NCBI RefSeq assembly: GCF_022695595.1
Contig: NZ_CP074380.1
Location: 5,648,001 to 5,712,000 of the forward strand
Source: Streptomyces sp. MST-110588
GTDB taxonomy: Bacteria; Actinomycetota; Actinomycetes; Streptomycetales; Streptomycetaceae
Reading direction: 5' to 3'
DNA length: 64,000 nt
The notes beneath the pieces are model-generated. The model was not told the origin of the DNA. It saw nothing but the letters and a program-made list of their open reading frames with translations, and searched no databases. The position numbers and the translations under genes were made by a program. The number at the start of each line of letters is the position of its first letter. Within the stretch, counting starts at the first letter, position 1. Shown piece after piece: positions 51,781-60,293 of the stretch.

Positions 51781-53821
51781 GTGGCAGGCAGGATCAACGG
51801 TGAGGACGTGAAGGCGGTTCGGGACGCGGTCCCGATCGACGCCGTCGTGTCCGAGTACCTCCAGTTGCGCAACGCGGGTGGCGGCAACCTCAAGGGACTG
51901 TGCCCCTTCCACGACGAGAAGTCCCCCTCCTTCCACGTCAGTCCCGCCAAGGGCCTCTACCACTGCTTCGGCTGCCAGGAGGGCGGGGACACCGTCGACT
52001 TCATCATGAAGATCGACCACCTCTCCTTCGCCGAGACCATCGAGCGGCTCGCCGCCATCGCCGGCATCACCCTGCGTTACGAGGAGGGCGGCTACACCCC
52101 GGCCGCCAGCAGGGCGAGCGGACCCGCCTGGTGGAGGCCCACAAGGCCGCCGCGCAGTTCTACATCGAGCAGCTCGACAGCCCCGAGGCCGAGATCGCCC
52201 GTACGTTCCTCGCCGAGCGTGGCTTCGACCAGGCCGCCGCCCAGCACTTCGGTGTCGGTTACAGCCCGGCCGGCTGGGACCACCTCACCCGCTTCCTGCG
52301 GGGCCGCGGTTTCAGCGACAAGGAACTGATCCTCTCCGGCCTCTCGCAGGACGGCCGCCGCGGCCCCATCGACCGCTTCCGGGGCCGCCTGATGTGGCCG
52401 ATCCGGGACATCGCGGGCGAAGTCGTCGGCTTCGGCGCCCGCAAGCTCCGTGAGGACGACAACGGCCCCAAGTACCTCAACACCCCCGAGACCCCGCTCT
52501 ACCGCAAGTCCCAGGTCCTGTACGGCATCGACCTGGCCAAGAAGGAGATCGCCCGGACCAGCCGCGCGGTGGTCGTGGAGGGCTACACGGACGTGATGGC
52601 CTGCCATCTGGCCGGCATCACCACCGCCATCGCCACCTGCGGCACGTCCTTCGGCGAGGGCCACATCAAGATCCTGCGCCGCCTCCTGATGGACAACTCC
52701 GGCGCCGAGGTGATCTTCACCTTCGACGGTGACGCGGCGGGCCAGAAGGCGGCCCTGCGCGCCTTCGAGGACGACCAGAAGTTCGCCGCCGAGACCTCCA
52801 TCGCCATCACCCCCGGCGGCATGGACCCCTGCGACCTGCGGCTGGCCAAGGGCGACGGGGCCGTTGCCGACCTGGTCGAGTCCCGTACCCCCTCTTCGAA
52901 TTCGCCCTGCGCCATGTCGTCTCCCGCCACAACCTGGACACCACCGTGGGCCGGGCCGCGGCGCTGGACGAGGCGGCGCCCATCGTCGCCAACATCAAGA
53001 ACAGCTCGATCCAGCACGAATCCGCCGTCCAGCTCGCCGGCATGCTCGGCATCCTGGACACCCAGTTCGTGGTGCGCCGGGTGGGCCAGCTCGCCCGCTG
53101 GGCCCGCGAGCGCGGGCGGGACGGCCAGGGCGGTCAGGGCGTTCCGGGCGGCCGTCAGGCCCCGTCCCGTACGGCAGGCGGCCCCGGCGGCCCGTACGGG
53201 GGCAGTGGCGGCAGCGGCGGACCGTACGGCCGTCGTGACGTCCCGGACCAGGCGTCCGGCTACGGACCCTCCGGCGGCCCCTCCACCTACGGCCCCTCGG
53301 GGAACGGCGGCCCGTCCGCCGGGCGCAGCGGCCCCGCCCTGAACCTGCGCAGCCCCGCCCACCGCGTCGAGCGGGAGCTGCTCAAGCTCGCCCTCCAGCG
53401 CCCCGACCTGGTTTCCCCGGCCTTCGACGCGTACGGTGCCGACGAGTTCACCGCCCCGCCGTACGCGGTGGTCCGCCGCTGCATCGAGGAGGCGGGCGGG
53501 GCCGCCGCCGGCGCCGGTGACGGCGGCTATCTCGCCCGCGTCCGCGAGGCGGCCCCCGACGACACGGTCCGCGCCCTGGTCACCGAGCTGGCCGTCGAAC
53601 CGCTGCACACCCGCAAGGAGCCCGACGAGGCGTACGCGGGCGTCCAGTTGGTGGCGGTGCGGCTGGCCGCCGTCAATCAGCGCGTCACGGAGATCCGCGG
53701 CGCCCTCCAGCGCCTGGGCCCGAACGCGGACCCCGAGCACCTCACGGCCGTCCAGAACGAGCTGTGGGTCCTCCAGCAGTACGGCCAGTCCCTGCGCGAA
53801 CGCGGCTTCGCGGCACTGTAG
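51781..53821 (+). CDS. dnaG: DNA primase, two frameshifts in this sequence
   Basis: Makes RNA primers for replication; essential. The N-terminal zinc domain is CPFHDEKSPSFHVSP with HCFGCQEGGD; the TOPRIM core has VVVEGYTDVMACHLAG and FTFDGDAAGQKAALRAF; the C-terminal helicase-binding part ends QQYGQSLRERGFAAL. Three reading frames are needed. Adding one C to the CCCC at 52097-52100 gives YTPGRQQGERTRLVEAH, and one C to the CCCCC at 52888-52892 gives SRTPLFEFALRHVV; the result is about 680 residues without interruption. Since the gene is essential and both faults are in C runs, sequencing error is likely. A Gly/Pro-rich linker (GGPYGGSGGSGGPYG) precedes the C-terminal domain. Confidence 0.93.
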
Positions 53822-53912
53822 ACGCGCGGGGCCGGGCCGGACGGCTGCCGGCTCCGCGCCCTCAGGACCGGGCCCCGGCCCGGCAACCCGCTGCAGCCAT
53901 CACTCCACGGCG

Positions 53913-53978
53913 GAGCACCCCCGCTCCGATGCCGGGCACCCCACCGCTCCGATGCAGAGCACCCCACCGCTCCGGAGC
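53913..53978. repeat. 22-bp tandem repeat, three units
   Basis: Units of the type GAGCACCCCACCGCTCCGAT plus two bases repeat three times between dnaG and the sigma factor gene, 140 bases before the start. The rest of the 53822-54117 gap shows no other named element. Confidence 0.7.
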
Positions 53979-54117
53979 AGGACTGCCCACGTCACCACCG
54001 TCTTCGCATCCGGACGCGCACCCCACCCCGCCGTAGCCGGATGGTCACGGACCGGACTCAAAAAGTGCTCGCACGCCCCTCGTGGCGGACCTGTGTCGTA
54101 CTCCACACTGAGGAACG

Positions 54118-55314
54118 GTGCCTGAGTCCTCGGAGCGCGGTGGGTCCGGCCGTACGGAGCCGGAAACCCCCGCCCAACCGCTCTTGATGTACGGGACGGA
54201 CCGCGGCGTGGCCGTGGTCGTTCCCGGCCTTTCCGCCGCCTCAGCCGCGAACACCCTGGAGGTCGCCCCCGTGCAGACCCAGACCCTCACCGGCGCGCCG
54301 GCCGCCAAGGCGGCCTTCGTGCCGCAGCAGGCCGAGCCACCGCTTTCCGAGATGCTCGTGCAGGAGATCGCCCCGGAGCCGCTGCCGCGCCCCGACGCAG
54401 GCGGCCCCTCCTCCGACCTCTTCCGCCAGTACCTGCGGGAGATCGGCCGGATACCGCTGCTGACCGCCGTGGAGGAAGTCGAACTGGCCCGCTGCGTGGA
54501 GGCCGGCCTGTTCGCCGAGGAGAAGCTGCACAGCACCCCCGACCCGGACACCCAACTCGCCGTGGACCTCGACAAGTTGGTCGTACTGGGCCGGATGGCC
54601 AAACGCCGGCTGATCGAGGCCAACCTGCGGCTGGTCGTCTCCGTCGCCAAGCGGTACGTGGGCCGCGGCCTGACCATGCTGGACCTGGTCCAGGAAGGCA
54701 ATCTCGGCCTCATCCGCGCCGTCGAGAAGTTCGACTACGCCCGCGGCTACAAGTTCTCCACCTACGCCACCTGGTGGATCCGGCAGGCCATGTCCCGGGC
54801 GCTGGCCGACCAGGCCCGTACGATCCGGGTTCCCGTCCACGTCGTGGAGCTGATCAACCGCGTCGTACGGGTCCAGCGCCGGATGCTCCAGGAGCGCGGC
54901 TACGAGCCGACGCCGGCCGAGGTCGCCGCCCACCTCGACCTCCCCGAGGAGCGGGTCAGCGAGGTGCTGCGGCTCGCCCAGGAACCGGTGTCCCTGCACG
55001 CCCCCGTCGGCGAGGAGGACGACGTCGCGCTCGGTGACCTCATAGAGGACGGCGACGCCGCCTCGCCCGTGGAGTCCGCCGCCTTCCTCCTCCTGCGCGA
55101 ACACCTCGAAGCGGTGCTCTCCACGCTCGGCGAGCGCGAACGCAAGGTCGTACAACTGCGGTACGGGCTGGTCGACGGCCGCCCGCGCACCCTGGAGGAG
55201 ATCGGCCGGATCTTCGGCGTCACCCGCGAACGCATCCGCCAGATCGAGTCCAAGACTCTCAACAAGCTGCGCGACCACGCCTTCGCCGACCAGCTCCGCG
55301 GCTACCTCGACTAG
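54118..55314 (+). CDS. hrdA: RpoD-family sigma factor (HrdA-like)
   Basis: Group 1/2 sigma-70 factor of 398 residues. Region 1.2 has [18 protein letters not shown]; region 2 contains [40 protein letters not shown] and [20 protein letters not shown] (core and -10 binding); region 3 [15 protein letters not shown]; region 4 has [18 protein letters not shown] (-35 binding). The N-terminal 100 residues are not conserved, too short for HrdB. Position next to dnaG suggests HrdA, by memory of S. coelicolor gene order; HrdC/HrdD are the alternatives. GTG 54118 has GAGGA about six bases upstream. Confidence 0.9.
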   Translation: MPESSERGGSGRTEPETPAQPLLMYGTDRGVAVVVPGLSAASAANTLEVAPVQTQTLTGAPAAKAAFVPQQAEPPLSEMLVQEIAPEPLPRPDAGGPSSDLFRQYLREIGRIPLLTAVEEVELARCVEAGLFAEEKLHSTPDPDTQLAVDLDKLVVLGRMAKRRLIEANLRLVVSVAKRYVGRGLTMLDLVQEGNLGLIRAVEKFDYARGYKFSTYATWWIRQAMSRALADQARTIRVPVHVVELINRVVRVQRRMLQERGYEPTPAEVAAHLDLPEERVSEVLRLAQEPVSLHAPVGEEDDVALGDLIEDGDAASPVESAAFLLLREHLEAVLSTLGERERKVVQLRYGLVDGRPRTLEEIGRIFGVTRERIRQIESKTLNKLRDHAFADQLRGYLD

Positions 55315-55373
55315 CGCGCACCGGCGCGGTACGCACCGACCCGGCACCCGCCCAGAACGGCTCAGAACACGGC

Positions 55374-55390
55374 TCGGGGCATAGCCCCGA
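55374..55390. terminator. Bidirectional hairpin between hrdA and xylB
   Basis: TCGGGGC-ATA-GCCCCGA, a perfect 7-bp stem with a 3-base loop in the gap between the two convergent genes. There is no T-run. Confidence 0.5.
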
Positions 55391-55445
55391 ACACGGCCCG
55401 GAACAGGCGCAGGACCGGTTAAAGACGCGACCCAGGACCACCGGC

Positions 55446-56885
55446 TCAGCCGGCCGCCTGGAAGGCATCGGGATAGCTCTCGTCCCGTACGGCCACGTAC
55501 TGCTGGCGGACGGCCTGGCCCACCGGCAGGTCCTCACCCGGGTCGAAGACCTGGCCGGCCGCCGCGGGCCAGTGGGGCGGCTCGTGCGGCGCCAGGGTGC
55601 CATGCGCCGCGCCCAGCGCCCAGGCCGCCTGCCGGGCCGCGCCCAGTGCCGCGTAGTCCGCGGGCTGCGGCACCACGACCCGTACGCCGAACAGGCCCGG
55701 CGCCGCCGCCTGTACGGCGCCCAGTTCCGCCGCCGCGCCCAGCAGGAAGACCCGGTGCACCTGCACGCCGCGCCCGCGCAGCACGTCCAGCGCGTCCGCC
55801 AGGCCGCACAGCATGCCCTCCACGGCGGCCCGCGCCAGGTGCTCGGGCTTCATGCTCTCGCGCCGCATGCCGTGCAGCGAGCCGGCCGTGTGCGGCAGGT
55901 GAGGGGTCCGCTCGCCCTCCAGGTACGGCAGCATGACCATCCCGTACGCGCCGGGCGTGGAGCGCAGCGCCAGCTCGGACAGGCCCGGCAGGTCCGTACC
56001 CAGCATTTCGGCCGCGCCCCGCAGCACCCGTACGGCGTTGCTGGTGTGCACCACCGGCAGGTGTCTGCCGGTGGCGTCGGCGAAGGAGGTGATGGTCCCC
56101 GTGGAGTCCGCCAGTGCCTCGTGGTGGATGGCGAAGACCGACCCGGAGGCGCCCAGCGAGATCACCGCGTCGCCCGGGCCCACCCCCAGCCCGAAGGCGG
56201 CGGCCATCGTCTCGCCGGTGCCCGCGGAGATCAGCAGGCCCTCCGGCGTGAAGCCGGCCGTACCGGAGGGACCCAGCACCTCCGGGAGCCGCACCTGATG
56301 CCCCAGCGCCAGCTCGATCAGATCGGGCCGGTAGCCGCCGGTGGCCGCCGACCAGTAGCCCGTCCCCGAGGCGCCGCCCCGGTCCGTGGTCCGCCGCGCG
56401 GGACGGCCCAGCAGTTGCCACACCAGCCAGTCGTGCGGCTGCATGACCTCCGCGACCCGGGCGGCGTTCGCCGGCTCGTGCCGCGCCAGCCAGCGCAGCT
56501 TGGTCACCGGGTGTGCCGCCTGCGGCACCGCCCCCACGGCCTGCGCCCAGGCCGCCCGCCCGCCGAGCGAGTCGACCAGGTCCGCCGCCGCGCTCTGCGC
56601 CCGTCTGTCGTTGCCGAGCAGCGCTGCCCGTACGAGGTTGCCCTCGGCGTCCAGCGGCAGCAGCCCGTGCTGCTGCGCGGAGACCCCGATGGCCTGTACG
56701 CCCTCCAGCAGCCCGTTTCCCGCCGCCTCGCCCAGTGACATCAGCCACGCCTGCGGATCGACCTCGTGGCCCTTCTCGGCGGGGTGCGGCGCGTATCCCT
56801 GCCTGATGACGGCACCCGTGTCGGTGTCGCAGACGACGATCCGTGTGCTGTCGGACGAACTGTCCAACCCGGCGACTATCCCCAT
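55446..56885 (-). CDS. xylB: Xylulokinase (FGGY kinase)
   Basis: ATP-dependent sugar kinase of 479 residues of the FGGY family, likely phosphorylating D-xylulose. It shows MGIVAGLDSSSDSTRIVVCD, then IGVSAQQHGLLPLD (the QQHG motif of xylulokinases), TKLRWLARHEP, DRGGASGTGYWS, ISLGASGSVFAIH and LPYLEGERTPHLP. ATG 56885 with a G-rich site upstream is chosen; the frame is open to 56957. It stands alone, convergent with the sigma factor gene, with no xylose isomerase nearby. Confidence 0.9.
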   Translation of the reverse strand: MGIVAGLDSSSDSTRIVVCDTDTGAVIRQGYAPHPAEKGHEVDPQAWLMSLGEAAGNGLLEGVQAIGVSAQQHGLLPLDAEGNLVRAALLGNDRRAQSAAADLVDSLGGRAAWAQAVGAVPQAAHPVTKLRWLARHEPANAARVAEVMQPHDWLVWQLLGRPARRTTDRGGASGTGYWSAATGGYRPDLIELALGHQVRLPEVLGPSGTAGFTPEGLLISAGTGETMAAAFGLGVGPGDAVISLGASGSVFAIHHEALADSTGTITSFADATGRHLPVVHTSNAVRVLRGAAEMLGTDLPGLSELALRSTPGAYGMVMLPYLEGERTPHLPHTAGSLHGMRRESMKPEHLARAAVEGMLCGLADALDVLRGRGVQVHRVFLLGAAAELGAVQAAAPGLFGVRVVVPQPADYAALGAARQAAWALGAAHGTLAPHEPPHWPAAAGQVFDPGEDLPVGQAVRQQYVAVRDESYPDAFQAAG

Positions 56886-57065
56886 GCCCCCAGATGATGC
56901 CCCATGCGCGTCACGGTGACCCCGCCAGGTCACATCCGGCCACGGCCCCCACCACAACCCCCACAGGCCCTCTCATCTCCCCACACACCACCCGGCCCTC
57001 GCCCGCCCCCTCAGGTACTGCCGGCCGCCCCTCAGGTACTGCCGGCTCAGGTACTGCCGGCCTCC

Positions 57066-57368
57066 CTAGGTGTTGCTGGTCCCCCAGTCATCCGCACCGC
57101 TCTCGCCGCGCTGCTCGCGCAGCGAGCGGACCCGTTCGCCCACCGACCCCGGCAGCTTGTCGCCGACCTTCTCCGACACCGTGCCGAACGCCTTGGTCGC
57201 GGCCTGGCGGCCGGTGAGCGCCGCCGACTCCGCGGTGTTGCGGACCACCGGGTTCTGCGCGATCCGCTGGGCACCCTTGCGCAACTGTTCGTACCGCTCC
57301 CGGCCGGCCCGGGAACCCAGTACGTATCCGATGGCCAGTCCCGTCACGAACGTGAGCCGGTAGCGCAT
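57066..57368 (-). CDS. YtxH-like small membrane-associated protein
   Basis: 100-residue protein starting MRYRLTFVTGLAIGYVLGSR, a single N-terminal helix with the Gly-rich YtxH-like motif, followed by a charged amphipathic part (GRERYEQLRKGAQRIAQNP) and a hydrophilic tail. Function unknown; possibly envelope-associated. GGAG lies four bases before ATG 57368. Downstream (57005-57062) a CTCAGGTACTGCCGGC repeat occurs three times. Confidence 0.8.
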   Translation of the reverse strand: MRYRLTFVTGLAIGYVLGSRAGRERYEQLRKGAQRIAQNPVVRNTAESAALTGRQAATKAFGTVSEKVGDKLPGSVGERVRSLREQRGESGADDWGTSNT

Positions 57369-57651
57369 AGCTCCACCCTTCCCTCTCGTCCCTCTCATCG
57401 GTCCGCCCGCGCGTGCCGCGCCGGACACCTGCCTGCCTGCGTACCTGCGTGCCTCGCCGTCACGGCGCCCTGTGGAGCGCCCCGAAGCACCGGACCGCCG
57501 GCCGTGCTGCCCGTCTACCCTCAGGGCCACAGATCACCCCGGACGGCACCGATTGGCGGAGCACCCCCCTGCTTGCGCTAATGTATGTGTCGCAGCGAGC
57601 GCACGCCGCCGGGAGCCCCGGTCGGCAGTGCATTCGAGGCACACGGAGCAT

Positions 57652-57724
57652 TCCCCTGTAGCTCAATTGGCAGAGCAGCCGGCTGTTAACCGGCAGGTTA
57701 CTGGTTCGAGTCCAGTCGGGGGAG
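57652..57724 (+). tRNA. tRNA-Asn (GTT), copy 1
   Basis: 73 bases, acceptor TCCCCTG / CGGGGGA, anticodon loop CTGTTAA with GTT, stem GCCGG / CCGGC, T-arm CTGG-TTCGAGT-CCAG. No CCA encoded. A second, slightly different tRNA-Asn follows after five bases. Confidence 0.95.
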
Positions 57725-57729
57725 CTCGG

Positions 57730-57802
57730 TCCCCTGTAGCTCAATTGGCAGAGCATTCGGCTGTTAACCGGAGGGTTACTGGTTCGAGTCCAGTCGGGGG
57801 AG
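57730..57802 (+). tRNA. tRNA-Asn (GTT), copy 2
   Basis: Same acceptor, D-arm and T-arm as copy 1, but the anticodon stem is TTCGG / CCGGA with one G-T pair and the variable region differs by a base. Co-transcribed with copy 1, ending at the terminator at 57815. Confidence 0.95.
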
Positions 57803-57814
57803 CAGGACGGAGGA

Positions 57815-57837
57815 GGGCCCCGCGAGGGGCCCTTTTT
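57815..57837 (+). terminator. Terminator of the tRNA-Asn operon
   Basis: GGGCCCC-GCGA-GGGGCCC followed by five T: a textbook intrinsic terminator 12 bases past the second tRNA. Confidence 0.92.
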
Positions 57838-58005
57838 CGTGCCGGGAGGAAAGTGATCGAGGCCCGGAAGGAACCGGACACCCGGTGATCGAAGTCCTTC
57901 CGGACATGCAAGGTCGCCCAACGAGGACCCACACGGGCAGCAGATCGTATGAGCGGCTATGCTGCGGCAGACGGCGCGCACAAATGTGCGCGGCGCGCCG
58001 TTACG

Positions 58006-58079
58006 GGGGCGGTAGCTCAGCCGGTTAGAGCAGCGGACTCATAATCCGTCGGTCCTGGGTTCGAGTCCCAGCCGCCCCA
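58006..58079 (+). tRNA. tRNA with CAT anticodon (elongator Met, or Ile2)
   Basis: 74 bases: acceptor GGGGCGG / CCGCCCC, D-arm GCTC-AGCCGGTTA-GAGC, anticodon loop CTCATAA, stem GCGGA / TCCGT, T-arm CTGGG / CCCAG. CCA is encoded (58080-58082). The layout fits elongator tRNA-Met; a lysidine-modified tRNA-Ile2 also has CAT and cannot be excluded. The integrase gene of the element beside it lies 3' of the tRNA, so its 3' end is the likely attachment site. Confidence 0.9.
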
Positions 58080-58107
58080 CCACTTCAAGTGGTCGAAGAA
58101 ACGTTCT

Positions 58108-58181
58108 GACCAGCGCCTTAGCTGGTCGGGACGATCTTCGGGAGATCTTGGCGACGCTTCTCGATCATGGTTTCATGATCG
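58108..58181. promoter_or_regulatory. Three inverted repeats between the tRNA and the integrase gene (probable attL region)
   Basis: GACCAGC-N6-GCTGGTC (58108-58127), GATCT-N5-AGATC (58133-58147) and CGATCATG-GTTT-CATGATCG (58162-58181), all perfect, fill the 122-base gap between the tRNA and the integrase stop. They may be arm-type binding sites for integrase or Xis, and/or stop the integrase transcript before the tRNA. Confidence 0.6.
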
Positions 58182-58204
58182 TGAGGACAAATTGAGGACG
58201 CAGG

Positions 58205-59803
58205 TCACGCGGTGGGACGCAATCCCTCGTTCGGCCCACCCTCGTACGCCTCGGAAGCCTCGTCGGCGCCCTTTTCGGCCTGGTTCTGGGGCCTGTCCTG
58301 CTCCTCTTTCGGAGGGGTCTTCTTCTGTTGCGGGGACCGGGGCACGACCGCGCTCGTCGACTCCGCCTCGGCGGTCAGGAGTTGCGGCAGGACGCTCGTG
58401 TACGTGTCCGAGGTGATCTGGCGGGAACTGTGGCCAAGCCGCTCCTGGACCACCTTGATGTCTGCCTTGCCAAGGAGCGCCAGCGTGGCCGACAGGTGCC
58501 GCGTGTCGTGCAGGCGAATCGGCGGAAGTCCTGACAGCTCCACGAGCCGGTTGAAGCGTCGGCTGATCCAGTCGGGATGCAGGGGCTCGCCGTTCTCGTG
58601 CGTCCAGACCCGGTTGCTCTCAACCCAGGCGGCTTCGCCGGACCACTGGTCACGCTCCTTGGCCTGGGTGACCTGCCACTCCTCCCACTTCCCGCGCGTC
58701 TGGGAGTCGAGGGTGACGGTGCGGACGCTGTCCTGCTTCGGGGCCTCGTCGTACTGCCGGTACGCGATCTCCACGATCTGGGCAGAGATCCGGAACCACG
58801 AACCGGAGAGGCTGACCTCCGTCCAGGGCAGCGCGCACATCTCGCCGCGTCGCGGGCCACGGAAGATGAACCCGTGCCACATGCCGCAGAGTCGGTCGTC
58901 GGAGACGAAGTCGAGGAACTGGCCGGTCTGCTCCGGGGTCCAGACCATGACGGGGCTGGGTTTCTGGCCGGTGCGCTTCCACTCCTCGACCCGCTCGGGC
59001 GTCCAGACCAGGGCCTTGGGGCGCCTGACCGCCGGCAGCTCGACCATGGCGGCCCAGTTGGTCGCGTACTCGCCGCGCTTGATGCCGCTGCCCAGGAACG
59101 AGCTGAGGGTGGCGTTGATGCGGTGCATCGTCGCGGCGCTGGTGATCTTTCGCTTGCCCTTGCGACCCTCGCGGAGAGCGGCATTGGCGGCCAGGTAGGC
59201 CCGGCGCGTGGCGCGGCGCTTCTCCTTTTTGCCCGCGGCACGAACCCACGCTGTGTGGGCTGCGTCGCGTGCCGCCTCCAACTCCACCACCTTGGCGTGG
59301 TGAAGCAGCCGTTCGGCGTTCTCTCGCTCGATCGCGTCGTACATCGCCTCGACGTGGCGCAGCTTGAGATCCCGCCGCTTGATGTGCCCGAGGTGCGGTT
59401 CGAGGTAGAGGTTGATGTGCTCCTCGTACCCGTGCCGGGTGGTGCGGGCCAGGCCCCTCTTCCTCTTGAGCCAGCTATGCAGGTCTTCGCCCACGGTGGC
59501 GTCGCTGAGCACGTCAGCGCCTCCGATGGCGTCGCGGTAGGTCTCCTCCGCCTTGGCCTTCGCGTCGTTCTTGGTGGCGAATCCCCCTCGCCGTACGCGT
59601 CGACGCTTTCCGCCCTCCCCGGCTTCCAGCTCGAAGTAGAAGTACCAGGTGCCGTGCCCCTTCTGCGGGAGCTTCGGGCAGTTTGCGTCGAGCATGCGCA
59701 TTTTAGGCTCCCCGTTGGCGTTGAGTATGGGAGCGCCGTCCTCGTCAACGGCCGGTGCCTTGCACGCGCAGCGCCGGTAGTAGCTGGGATCGAACACGAA
59801 CAT
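58205..59803 (-). CDS. int: Tyrosine-type site-specific integrase
   Basis: Recombinase of 532 residues that would integrate and excise the element at the tRNA. N-terminal zinc/AP2-like arm-binding part (PKLPQKGHGTWYFYFELEAG), SAM-like core-binding domain (VGEDLHSWLKRKRGLARTTR), then the catalytic domain: Arg in FIFRGPRRGEMCALPW, His-x-x-Arg in RLHDTRHLSATLALL, the His/Trp position in ERLGHSSRQITSD and the nucleophile Tyr in DTYTSVLP. The protein has an unusual charged insert near residues 180-215 (GKKEKRRATRRAYLAANAAL). It ends in a hydrophilic Gln/Glu/Pro tail. The stop is 122 bases from the tRNA. Confidence 0.95.
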   Translation of the reverse strand: MFVFDPSYYRRCACKAPAVDEDGAPILNANGEPKMRMLDANCPKLPQKGHGTWYFYFELEAGEGGKRRRVRRGGFATKNDAKAKAEETYRDAIGGADVLSDATVGEDLHSWLKRKRGLARTTRHGYEEHINLYLEPHLGHIKRRDLKLRHVEAMYDAIERENAERLLHHAKVVELEAARDAAHTAWVRAAGKKEKRRATRRAYLAANAALREGRKGKRKITSAATMHRINATLSSFLGSGIKRGEYATNWAAMVELPAVRRPKALVWTPERVEEWKRTGQKPSPVMVWTPEQTGQFLDFVSDDRLCGMWHGFIFRGPRRGEMCALPWTEVSLSGSWFRISAQIVEIAYRQYDEAPKQDSVRTVTLDSQTRGKWEEWQVTQAKERDQWSGEAAWVESNRVWTHENGEPLHPDWISRRFNRLVELSGLPPIRLHDTRHLSATLALLGKADIKVVQERLGHSSRQITSDTYTSVLPQLLTAEAESTSAVVPRSPQQKKTPPKEEQDRPQNQAEKGADEASEAYEGGPNEGLRPTA

Positions 59804-59870
59804 CCCCTTCGCGGCTTTCGAATGTGGAACTTCTGTGCCGGTCCTTGTCGAACCGATGCTCCATCTTGCC

Positions 59871-59888
59871 CCAACACTTCAGTGTTGG
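59871..59888. promoter_or_regulatory. 18-bp palindrome between int and the Xis-like gene
   Basis: CCAACACT-TC-AGTGTTGG is a perfect inverted repeat in the divergent promoter region. A GTTGGCG motif at its right edge is repeated at 59905-59911. Probable operator for the Xis-like protein or an element repressor. Confidence 0.6.
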
Positions 59889-59934
59889 CGTATCCTTATG
59901 TGACGTTGGCGCGGGGGAGAACGCGACAACGGGA

Positions 59935-60186
59935 ATGACCACGAAGAACGCTTCTGTAGCTACGGGCCCCGGGGCCGGCGCCATGACCCTGGAGGAGCTG
60001 CTTGCACTGCCGCCGACGGTGAACGTCACAACGGCTGCGCGGGCACTGGGGATCGGTGTGCACAAGGCTTACAAGTTGATCAAGGAAGGGTCTTTTCCCG
60101 TGCAGACGCTCACGATGGGCAGCACAGTGAAGGTCCCTACTGCCGCGCTGTGGCGAGTGCTCGAAGTGACGCCACCTGCGGGCTGA
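59935..60186 (+). CDS. Xis-like/MerR-type helix-turn-helix protein
   Basis: 83-residue protein with a winged-helix fold of the excisionase type: VNVTTAARALGIGVHKAYKL, then IKEGSFPVQTL and VKVPTAALWRVLEV at the end (recognition helix, wing and final helix). In actinomycete elements such proteins control excision and often pair with the integrase; here it is divergent from int rather than upstream in the same operon. ATG 59935 is chosen because similarity starts about 15 residues later; ATG 59983 is a second option. Confidence 0.75.
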   Translation: MTTKNASVATGPGAGAMTLEELLALPPTVNVTTAARALGIGVHKAYKLIKEGSFPVQTLTMGSTVKVPTAALWRVLEVTPPAG

Positions 60187-60293
60187 TCACGTAGCTTGGG
60201 CATATCGGTTCCCCTGGCTCACGACCCCTTCCACAGGGCTGTGATCTAGGATCGGGCGGCTAGGGGGCGCACCAGAGAAGAACGGACGACCGC

